Of a stretch of 37,186 bases of DNA, positions 1-7,045 are shown piece by piece. Position numbers and translations under genes: made by a program. Source of the stretch: an uncultured Prevotella sp. (lineage in GTDB: Bacteria > Bacteroidota > Bacteroidia > Bacteroidales > Bacteroidaceae); NCBI GenBank assembly GCA_900548195.1, contig URJQ01000007.1:1-37186 (forward strand). The letters are read 5' to 3'. The notes below the pieces were generated by a model that searched no databases, was not told the DNA's origin, and worked only from the letters and a program-made list of their open reading frames with translations. The number at the start of each line of letters is the position of its first letter. Position 1 is the stretch's first letter.

Positions 1-514
1 GCAGTTGGCAGGCTTTGGTTAGAGCCGCGCGCTACAGCTCAAGGCTGAAGTGCCTGCAAGCCATTATAGCGACCTTGCAAAGGTGACTGGCGCCAATATA
101 GGCAAGGTAAATGGCGAGATAAATCCGAATGTCAAGTGCCGTCTGCTCAGTTATGGCAGACAGACCAGCGTCGCTTCGCCTCTCATTCCGGTTATCTTCG
201 AGATGGACAATGTGAGCGATTTCGTCACTGGTTCATTCGTCAATATGTTTATCACCACCCGTTCTGCCGACAAGAGACTGTGCGTCAGAAGCACTGCCAT
301 TATGGAAGAGATGGGCAATTACTTCGTTTTCGTACAGGTAAACCCTGAACTCTTCGAGAAGAGACAAGTGAAGATTGGTGCCACCGACGGCGTTAACACC
401 GAAATCAAGGATGGCATCAAGGAAGGCGAACGCATCGTAACACGTGGTGCTGTCCTTATCAAACTGCAGCAAGCCACCGGCAGCGTTGACCCACACAGCG
501 GTCATCAACACTAA
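1..514 (+). CDS. RND efflux periplasmic adaptor (CusB/HlyD-like), C-terminal part, left-truncated, apparent frameshift
   Basis: This is the C-terminal end of a membrane-fusion adaptor that bridges an inner-membrane RND pump and an outer-membrane channel. The clear reading frame runs from about 23 to the stop at 512-514 and ends in a His-containing tail (PHSGHQH), which is common in metal-efflux adaptors. The body has the beta-barrel and membrane-proximal pattern of HlyD/CusB proteins (FVTGSFVNMFI, then GIKEGERIVTRGAVLIKLQ). Upstream, this frame meets TAG at 20-22, whereas frame 1 reads VGRLWLE, the usual adaptor sequence. One base therefore appears to be gained between about 25 and 35. The gene precedes the pump gene by 71 bp. 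Being an adaptor is well supported; substrate (Cu/Ag, Zn/Co or organic) is not decidable. The frameshift may be real or an edge artefact. Confidence 0.8.
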
Positions 515-524
515 GATAAGCCCC

Positions 525-554
525 CGCCACTGTGTCAGCCGCGTCACCGGCTGA
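525..554 (+). repeat. 29-nt hairpin repeat, copy 1
   Basis: The motif GCCACTGTG (526-534) is followed by a perfect stem TCAGCCG (535-541), a 6-nt loop CGTCAC, and CGGCTGA (548-554). It lies in the adaptor-pump gap, in the direction of transcription. It is one of six copies in the window that share exact length and architecture. Confidence 0.85.
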
Positions 555-585
555 TATAATAAGAATACTCAAAGAAAACAAAACA

Positions 586-3500
586 ATGATTGACAAAATA
601 ATATATTTCTCCCTCCACCACAGGTTAGCAGTGATGATAGGCACCATCCTCGTAGTCATCGGCGGATTTTTCGCCGTGCAGAAGATGGACGTGGACGTAT
701 TCCCTGACCTCACTGCCCCTACAGTAGTGGTGATGACAGACTGCCACGGCATGGCATCTGAAGAGGTGGAGCGCCTCGTCACTTTCCCTATCGAGACCGC
801 TCTCAATGGCGCCACCAACGTCAGACGTGTGCGTTCTGGTTCTAATTTCGGCAATTCCTTCGTATGGGCAGAGTTCGATTGGGGCATGGACGTATTCCGT
901 GCACGACAGATAGTCAGCGAAAAGATGACCACCATAGCGGGCTCGCTCCCTGAAGGCATCACGCCTCAGCTCGCTCCTCAATCCAGCGTTATGGGCGAAA
1001 TCCTGTTCGTAGGTCTCACACTAAAGGATGAAAAGGACACCAACAGCCAACAAAACAACAAAACAACAAAACAACAAAACAACAAGTCAACCTCCCTCAT
1101 GGACCTCCGCTCCATAGCCGACTGGGTGATAAAACCAGCCATTCTATCGACAGGAGGAGTCAGTCAGGTGACTGTCATTGGCGGTGACTACAAGCAATAT
1201 CAAGTGCTGGCAGACCCTCTCAAGATGAATGCGTACGGCATTACGATGGCTGAACTGGAAGAGACCGTCAGAAACATGAGCCAAAACAGCGAGGGAAGCG
1301 TCATTCGCGACCACGGCAATGAGTATGCTCTACGTGGTATCGGGCGCACTAACGACCCTGAGGAACTGGCTTCTTCCCTCATTCGCGACAACGTCACCAT
1401 AGGCGACGTGGCTGAAGTGGTCATCGCTCCTGCCGTGAAGATGGGTAAAGCATCACATAATGGCAAAGAGACAGTCATCCTCTCTGTATCCAAACAGCCA
1501 AGCATCAATACGCTCGACGTGACAGAGAAGATTGAGGAAAAACTGAATGACGTAAGGAAAACCCTCCCTGCAGACGTGGAGATGGACACTAAAATCTTCC
1601 GTCAGGCTGATTTTATCGAAGCTTCGGTGGATAATGTAGGCGAATCCCTCATCGAGGGCGCTGTGCTCTGCATCATCATTCTCTTCCTTTTCCTTCGCTC
1701 TTACCGCACCACTATCATCTCCGTTTTGGCTATTCCGCTCTCCCTCCTTGCCACTCTCTTCGTGCTATGGGCAATCGGAATGGAAATCAATACCATGACT
1801 CTCGGTGGTATGTGCATTGCTATCGGTAGCCTTGTGGATGATGCTATCATCGACGTAGAGAATGTTTACAAGCGTCTGAAGGCTTACAAGCCGGCTGCTG
1901 ACGAGACTGATTGCAAGGCGCTGAGAATGAAATATGTGGATATTATATTCCATGCTTCCAAGGAAATCCGAAGCAGTATCATCAATGCTACGCTGATTGT
2001 CATCGTTGCCTTCACTCCTATGTTCTTCCTTTCGGGCATGGAGGGCCGTATGCTCAAGCCGCTCGGCATCACTTATATCATCGCTCTCGCAATGTCACTC
2101 ATCGTCGCTATGACGGTGACTCCGCTCTTCTGCCGTCAGATGCTCATATCTAAGAAGGTGCTCCCTCATTATAAAAACATGGGCAAAGATGCAGAAAACA
2201 GCGATTCCATCGAGAAAAAGGCAGACTCTGACAGTTCTCCTAAATGGATGGAAGCATACGCTCGCTCATTAGGTTATGCGCTTGCACACCCTAAAATCGT
2301 GCTTGGCAGCACCTGCGCAATATTCATCATCGCTGTTATCACGCTCTGCACATTCGGCAGCAGCTTCCTGCCTGCCTTCAATGAGGGCGCTCTAACCATC
2401 ACTGCCGTTACCAAGCCGGGCACTTCTCTTACTGAAACTGATCGTCTCGGCAATCTTTTGGAAGATAAGATACATGAGGTAAAGGAGGTGAAAAGCACCA
2501 GCCGACGCACCGGACGCGGCGAACTGGACGAGCATTCGCAGACCACCAACTCCAGCGAAATCGACGTAAACTTCGATGAAACCGCCTCTAATCGCTCTGC
2601 TGAAGAGATTACTCAGGACATCAGAGAGAAGATGGCGGCCGTGCCTGGCGTCGCTTGCATCGTCGGACAGCCACTCGGTCACCGTATCGACCACATGCTT
2701 TCCGGCACACGCGCCTCTATTGCCATCAAGCTCTTTGGCAATGACCTTAATGAGATGTATATGACCGGACAGAAGATTAAGGCGGCTATTTCCGGCATTG
2801 AGGGCTGCGTCGATGTGAATGTGGACCAGCAAGTGGAGACTCCTCAGTTGCAATTACGCCCTAATCGCACTGCTATGGCTCGCTATGGCATCACTATGGA
2901 GGACTTCAACCGCCTCGTGGTGATGGGTTACAGCGGCGAGAAAATCGGCGATATCTATGAGGGACAGCGCTCTTTCGACCTCGTAATGCGACTGGCTCCG
3001 CAATATACGGGCAGCATTGAGGGCGTGCGCAGCGCTCTGATTGACACTGGCGACGGAAAGAAAGTGCCTCTCGAAGAGGTGTGCGACATCGTTTCTACGT
3101 CGGGTCCTAACAGCATCAGCCGTGAGAATGTGCAGAGAAAACTCGTCATTGCCGCAAATGTCAGCGGTAGAGACGTAGGCTCTGTGGTCAATGAAATACA
3201 GAAGACTGTCAACGAGCAGATTGTTCTCCCAGAGGGTTATCACCTCGAATACGGCGGACAATTCGAGAGTGCTCGCAGTGCTACTCGCACTCTCGTGGCG
3301 GCTACAGTGCTCGCTCTCCTTATTATATTTATGCTCCTCTACGTGGAATTCAAGAATTTCGCCCTTTCTGGCATCGTTATGCTCGGACTTCCATTGGCTC
3401 TTATCGGTGGCGTTATCGGCATTGCATTGTCTTCATGGGTATTGAGCATACCGAGCATCATCGGCTTTATCACCCTCTTTGGTATCGCTACGCGTAACGG

Positions 3501-3828
3501 CATCTTGCTCGTCAGCCGATTTAATCATGATGAAGAGATGATTCCTGACGGAGCTAATGATGGCAAAATCGAGTCGAAGAAAGTGCTGATACACGAGAGG
3601 GAGCACATCATTGAGGGAGCTAAAGACCGCGTGACGCCTATCCTCATGACGGCACTCACATCTGCTCTTGCGCTGATTCCTATGATTATAGCCAGCGATA
3701 AGGCTGGTAATGAGATACAATCGCCTATGGCTATCGTCGTGCTTGGCGGCCTTCTCACTTCCACATTGTTGAATCTTTATGTAATGCCTATAATATATGA
3801 ACTGTATATCCAAAGAAAAAGCAAGTAA
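586..3828 (+). CDS. RND efflux pump, CusA/CzcA (heavy-metal efflux) type
   Basis: This is an inner-membrane proton-driven exporter of about 1080 residues, the usual length for an RND pump. The ATG at 586 (MIDKIIYFSLHHR) is chosen over the GTG at 532 because the latter lies inside a hairpin repeat and the family starts just before the first membrane helix. Visible features are the N-terminal helix followed by FPDLTAPTVVV, a first membrane bundle near residues 360-520, LVDDAIIDVEN around residues 416-426 (Asp418, Asp419, Asp423 and Glu425, matching the proton-relay region of HME-type pumps), a second porter domain, and a final bundle with GFITLFGIATRNGILL. A Gln/Asn/Lys-rich insertion near residues 153-170 is encoded by an 8-bp tandem repeat. 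The gene sits between adaptor and TolC genes, giving a complete tripartite exporter. Substrate is inferred only as metal or toxic cation. Confidence 0.93.
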   Translation: MIDKIIYFSLHHRLAVMIGTILVVIGGFFAVQKMDVDVFPDLTAPTVVVMTDCHGMASEEVERLVTFPIETALNGATNVRRVRSGSNFGNSFVWAEFDWGMDVFRARQIVSEKMTTIAGSLPEGITPQLAPQSSVMGEILFVGLTLKDEKDTNSQQNNKTTKQQNNKSTSLMDLRSIADWVIKPAILSTGGVSQVTVIGGDYKQYQVLADPLKMNAYGITMAELEETVRNMSQNSEGSVIRDHGNEYALRGIGRTNDPEELASSLIRDNVTIGDVAEVVIAPAVKMGKASHNGKETVILSVSKQPSINTLDVTEKIEEKLNDVRKTLPADVEMDTKIFRQADFIEASVDNVGESLIEGAVLCIIILFLFLRSYRTTIISVLAIPLSLLATLFVLWAIGMEINTMTLGGMCIAIGSLVDDAIIDVENVYKRLKAYKPAADETDCKALRMKYVDIIFHASKEIRSSIINATLIVIVAFTPMFFLSGMEGRMLKPLGITYIIALAMSLIVAMTVTPLFCRQMLISKKVLPHYKNMGKDAENSDSIEKKADSDSSPKWMEAYARSLGYALAHPKIVLGSTCAIFIIAVITLCTFGSSFLPAFNEGALTITAVTKPGTSLTETDRLGNLLEDKIHEVKEVKSTSRRTGRGELDEHSQTTNSSEIDVNFDETASNRSAEEITQDIREKMAAVPGVACIVGQPLGHRIDHMLSGTRASIAIKLFGNDLNEMYMTGQKIKAAISGIEGCVDVNVDQQVETPQLQLRPNRTAMARYGITMEDFNRLVVMGYSGEKIGDIYEGQRSFDLVMRLAPQYTGSIEGVRSALIDTGDGKKVPLEEVCDIVSTSGPNSISRENVQRKLVIAANVSGRDVGSVVNEIQKTVNEQIVLPEGYHLEYGGQFESARSATRTLVAATVLALLIIFMLLYVEFKNFALSGIVMLGLPLALIGGVIGIALSSWVLSIPSIIGFITLFGIATRNGILLVSRFNHDEEMIPDGANDGKIESKKVLIHEREHIIEGAKDRVTPILMTALTSALALIPMIIASDKAGNEIQSPMAIVVLGGLLTSTLLNLYVMPIIYELYIQRKSK
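1051..1090 (+). repeat. 8-bp tandem repeat inside the pump gene
   Basis: Four perfect CAAAACAA units (1051-1082) and one diverged unit (1083-1090) lie within the coding region. Because 8 is not a multiple of 3, gain or loss of one unit would shift the reading frame of the pump. Confidence 0.8.
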
Positions 3829-3832
3829 TATC

Positions 3833-5005
3833 ATGGCTTTCTGCCTTAAAAAGGCTCTCGTTTTCGTCCTGATAGCTATCCCTTCATCAGGCATGGCGCA
3901 GGATTTCTCACACATCCTGAATAGCATCGAGGCTAACAGCGCTCGACTGGAGTCTGCTCGTATCAAGGATAAGGCTGAGAAACTGGATAGTAAAGACCTT
4001 TATACTCTGGAGGACCCAGAGCTCGGATTCGACTATCTATTCGGTGCAGAAGGCATCGGTCACAGAATAGGGTTTGAGGTTTCGCAGGGCTTCGACTTCC
4101 CTACCGTCATCAGTCAGAAGCGAAAGATGGCTAAGGAAATGCAGAGAGTCAGCGAACTGAAGTATCTCTCTGAGAGACAGCAACTGCTCCTTAGCGCCAG
4201 AAAACTGTGCATACAGGTGGTCTATTGCAATGCTATCATGGATCATCTTGATGAGGATTTGGAGGAGACTACCGCTATGTCGGAGGCTTATGAGAAACTT
4301 TTCCTAAAGGGAGAAGCTACTGTAATCGACCGTAACAAGGCACATCAGGCTTTCCTTTTCTTCAAGACTGAATATGATGAATTCCTCACTATGAAGGAGA
4401 ATCTGCTCAATGAACTGAAAGCTCTCAATGGTGGCAAAGCCGTAGAGATAAATGACACGGCATTCATCTTCTCGCCTATGTCAAATGATTTCGATGCTTG
4501 GCTGTCGCAAAACATCGGTCTTCACCCTGAAATAATGCTGGCGGAAGGCGAACTGAAGGCTGAGAAGCAATCGCTGAAGGTGGCTAAAGGCAGCAGGATT
4601 CCTGGACTTAAGATTGGCTATACTGGTGAGTTCACACGCGAAGAGAAGTATCAAGGTCCGACGATTGGGCTTTCCCTCCCCCTCTGGGGCTCTGGTAGAA
4701 AGGTGAAAGTGGCTAAGCTTCACGTCGAAGCTGCTGAGAAATCACTGGAAGATACTCGCCTGAATCTCACTACCCAACTGCGAGGTATCTATCGCGAAGC
4801 TTTGCATTTACAGGACACTTACCTACGCTACAAGAAGCATCTCACGGAATGTGACAACTCCGAATTGCTCAAAAAGAGCCTCGATAGCGGTCAGATCACC
4901 CTGCTGGAGTACCTTCAGGAGCGCCAGTTTGTACACGAGATGCACGAGAAAATCCTCATTGCTGAGCGCGATCTCGCCCTCCGCAAGGCGGAATTGATAT
5001 TCTAA
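3833..5005 (+). CDS. TolC-like outer-membrane efflux factor
   Basis: This is the outer-membrane channel of the tripartite pump, about 390 residues. The ATG at 3833 follows the pump stop by four bases and gives a normal signal peptide (MAFCLKKALVFVLIAIP...GMA, cut before QDF). The ATG at 3797 lies inside the pump gene and would add an unlikely polar extension. The mature protein shows two long helical, coiled-coil-like halves (about 80-200 and 245-390) separated by turns containing GLSLPLWGSG, the pattern of the outer-membrane efflux protein (OEP) family. It is slightly shorter than Gram-negative TolC, as is common for Bacteroidetes metal-efflux OEPs. It is co-transcribed with the pump; a strong hairpin at 5065-5125 follows. 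Confidence 0.88.
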   Translation: MAFCLKKALVFVLIAIPSSGMAQDFSHILNSIEANSARLESARIKDKAEKLDSKDLYTLEDPELGFDYLFGAEGIGHRIGFEVSQGFDFPTVISQKRKMAKEMQRVSELKYLSERQQLLLSARKLCIQVVYCNAIMDHLDEDLEETTAMSEAYEKLFLKGEATVIDRNKAHQAFLFFKTEYDEFLTMKENLLNELKALNGGKAVEINDTAFIFSPMSNDFDAWLSQNIGLHPEIMLAEGELKAEKQSLKVAKGSRIPGLKIGYTGEFTREEKYQGPTIGLSLPLWGSGRKVKVAKLHVEAAEKSLEDTRLNLTTQLRGIYREALHLQDTYLRYKKHLTECDNSELLKKSLDSGQITLLEYLQERQFVHEMHEKILIAERDLALRKAELIF

Positions 5006-5006
5006 A

Positions 5007-5064
5007 ATGCGCAATAATTGTGAAACTAATGCACAATAATTGTGAAACTAATGCGCAATAACAA
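5007..5064 (+). repeat. 22-bp tandem array 1
   Basis: Two full 22-bp units (5007-5028, 5029-5050; one mismatch) and a partial third (5051-5064) immediately follow the TolC-like gene. The unit begins ATGCGCAATAATTG and continues TGAAACTA. Confidence 0.85.
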
Positions 5065-5125
5065 ATGAGGCTGTTTGGTTGCAATATCATCATATCATCA
5101 TGATAAAGCAGCCAAACAGCCTCAT
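5065..5125. terminator. Bidirectional terminator-like hairpin between convergent genes
   Basis: A perfect 14-bp inverted repeat (5065-5078 and 5112-5125) with a 33-nt loop lies between the end of the efflux operon and the end of the minus-strand gene at 5182. There is no long T run on the plus strand; on the minus strand a short T-rich stretch follows. Termination or 3'-end protection is inferred. Confidence 0.6.
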
Positions 5126-5155
5126 CGCCACTGTGTCGGGCGCTTTTACGCCCGA
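5126..5155 (+). repeat. 29-nt hairpin repeat, copy 2 (covarying stem)
   Basis: GCCACTGTG (5127-5135) is followed by stem TCGGGCG (5136-5142), loop CTTTTA and CGCCCGA (5149-5155). Both arms differ from the other copies at the same two paired positions, so pairing is kept. Confidence 0.85.
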
Positions 5156-5181
5156 TAGTCACAAGCTTTCAAGAAGCAAAA

Positions 5182-5865
5182 TTAAAGCAACTGGAACTTC
5201 AATCCAAGCGAAAGTCCAAACATATCCCAGAATTCCACAGTGCCATTACGGATAAGTGGCATGAAATATATATCGCAAGTGCTAAGCTCATAGAAAGCTG
5301 TTACCGACTTGATGTAACGTCGCTTGTTATGAGGCACCTCCTTTGTAAAGCGCTGTCCTACGAAGATATTAGGGCGAAAGCGAGTGGAGAAAGGATAATA
5401 GCCACTGCTATACTTTGCTGGTTGCTTCGACCAGAAGTCGGAACCAATGACTGAATTGAAATAAATTCCGCACTCCAATGGCTCAAATGACCAGCCATTC
5501 TTCATATATACAGACCACGGTATGTAGTTCTGCTTGAGCGTAATGGTCATTTTTGCACACTTGGAGTCATACTTTGGTATGTAGCCTACGAGCAGATGGG
5601 TCTCCCATTGCTGATGTTTGCCATACTCCCAACCTATACCTATGGATGCGAAACCCATGTTTCCAGCAAACTGTATCACGTGTTGCGTAGGGATAAGGCT
5701 ATTCCAATGCGTGCGATAACGATGGATTCGGCGGTCATAATGGCTTCTGATATTTGTCGTATCACTCACTATGATGCTGTCATTGCTCTCAGATGCCATC
5801 ATGAAAGGCGTGCCTACCGTATATAATAAGGTGGCTATTATGATTCTAAAAACTGATGACTTCAT
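5182..5865 (-). CDS. Exported protein of unknown function, probable outer-membrane beta-barrel
   Basis: This is a 227-residue protein with an N-terminal signal peptide (MKSSVFRIIIATLLYTVGTPFMMAS). The mature part alternates polar and aromatic residues (GFASIGIGWEYG, HLLVGYIPKY, FRPNIFVGQRF) and ends GLSLGLKFQLL, a final strand with a hydrophobic end typical of Bacteroidetes outer-membrane barrels. I do not recognise a named family. Its start overlaps the end of the upstream phosphoesterase gene by 20 bp, so the two are almost certainly translated from one message. A structural or surface role linked to that lipoprotein is inference only. Confidence 0.7.
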   Translation of the reverse strand: MKSSVFRIIIATLLYTVGTPFMMASESNDSIIVSDTTNIRSHYDRRIHRYRTHWNSLIPTQHVIQFAGNMGFASIGIGWEYGKHQQWETHLLVGYIPKYDSKCAKMTITLKQNYIPWSVYMKNGWSFEPLECGIYFNSVIGSDFWSKQPAKYSSGYYPFSTRFRPNIFVGQRFTKEVPHNKRRYIKSVTAFYELSTCDIYFMPLIRNGTVEFWDMFGLSLGLKFQLL

Positions 5866-6664
5866 TGCTATATCCTTTTGGAGTGATGGTAAAAATGCGG
5901 TATTCTCGTTTCTCTACCGACGCTACTTCATAATATATCGTGCCATTTTCGAAGATATCATGCTCCTCTGTATGATGTCCATGACCATAGAGACAGAACA
6001 TAAGTCCTGGATAAAGCTGCAGATAATGATTGAAAGGCTTTGCCACATTGTTGTTGAATTGCTCGCTATAAGGCGCTGCGTGCATACAGACAATGGTCCT
6101 ATCGAATAGCGCGGAGTCCTTTTTTATCTCCGTTTCGAGGAAATCAAAGTCGGGAACAGGTTCGGAATAATCATATTCTATCGCATTGGTGTTTATCATC
6201 AAGAACTTTATCCTGCCTGCTATAAAACTGTAATCATTGTTTCCAAACATCTTTCTGAACACCTCATTACCCGTGCCGAGGCAGTCATGATTGCCTTGCA
6301 TCACGACGAATGGATAGCGGAGACACTGCAGTTTCTCTCGTGCCCAGTTGTATTCCTGCGTAGCTCCGAAGTCGGTTATATCGCCAAGATGTATCACAAA
6401 GTCGATGGAATCGCGCTTATTGATGTCATTTATCTCTGCAATAAAGTCCTTATACCACTGGTGCGAGTCGCTTATCACAGCTATTCTAAGCGTATCTTTG
6501 TCCTTACAGAGAGGTTCTATCTTGGCTATATTCTTCGCATTTATGTCTATCTCTCCCTTCACCCTCGTATCATAAGGATGCACATCAAACACTGTATCAC
6601 ACGCTGTCAGAGCCAGCAGGGGGAGCGTTATTCCTAAAAATAGTCTGATAATATTCTTTCTCAT
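5846..6664 (-). CDS. Calcineurin-like metallophosphoesterase lipoprotein
   Basis: This is a 272-residue protein with a lipoprotein signal (LLALTAC, Cys near residue 22), so it is probably tethered in the periplasm or outer membrane. The metallophosphoesterase metal-binding signature is complete in order: SDSHQ, LGDITDFG, QGNHD, MHAAP and GHGHH, which supply the Asp/His/Asn ligands of the two-metal site. Substrate cannot be told; the family covers phosphodiesterases, nucleotidases and Ser/Thr phosphatases. It is first of a two-gene minus-strand unit with an upstream TACCTTTG box at 6697-6704. The start ATG gives the shortest sensible signal peptide. Confidence 0.87.
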   Translation of the reverse strand: MRKNIIRLFLGITLPLLALTACDTVFDVHPYDTRVKGEIDINAKNIAKIEPLCKDKDTLRIAVISDSHQWYKDFIAEINDINKRDSIDFVIHLGDITDFGATQEYNWAREKLQCLRYPFVVMQGNHDCLGTGNEVFRKMFGNNDYSFIAGRIKFLMINTNAIEYDYSEPVPDFDFLETEIKKDSALFDRTIVCMHAAPYSEQFNNNVAKPFNHYLQLYPGLMFCLYGHGHHTEEHDIFENGTIYYEVASVEKREYRIFTITPKGYSNEVISF

Positions 6665-6696
6665 GATTATAATTTGTCATTCCTGATTAGACCTTG

Positions 6697-6704
6697 CAAA
6701 GGTA
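6697..6704 (-). promoter_or_regulatory. Bacteroidales -7 promoter box for the phosphoesterase unit
   Basis: On the minus strand this reads TACCTTTG, matching TAnnTTTG, 33 bp before the start codon. No clean TTTG is seen 19 bp further upstream, so the -33 element is weak. Confidence 0.55.
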
Positions 6705-6790
6705 ACAATTTTGAAGTATAAAAACGAATTATTTGAAAAAGTTTTCTAAGATAGAACGAAATTGAACATAATTAGCGCAAAACCATCACC

Positions 6791-6944
6791 TGACTACTAC
6801 GACATAACGCGGCATTATCACCCTATTACGACGCAAAGTCTGCTACGTTACAGCGCAAAATCTATGGCATTGCAACACAAAATCTATGGCATTGCAACAC
6901 AAAATCTATGGCATTGCAACACGAATTCTGCGACATTATGAAGC
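6791..6944. repeat. 22-bp tandem array 2 (seven units)
   Basis: Units start at 6791, 6813, 6835, 6857, 6879, 6901 and 6923. Three central units (6857-6922) are identical (AAAATCTATGGCATTG then CAACAC); outer units are diverged but keep the 22-bp frame. A further degenerate unit may lie at 6769-6790. The array fills the gap between the phosphoesterase promoter and the pnp terminator. Confidence 0.88.
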
Positions 6945-6945
6945 G

Positions 6946-6981
6946 AAAAAGCGGGCATACCACAGTGAATGGTATGCCCGC
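6946..6981 (-). terminator. Rho-independent terminator of pnp
   Basis: Stem GCGGGCATACC (6951-6961) pairs with 6971-6981 around a 9-nt loop. On the minus strand it is followed by a run of T (6946-6950). It lies about 65 bp past the pnp stop codon. Confidence 0.9.
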
Positions 6982-7045
6982 TCTGTATTTTAAGGAAGAC
7001 AACAGCCGATGAAAGCTATCATCTTAACATGCTATTTGCATGAGT

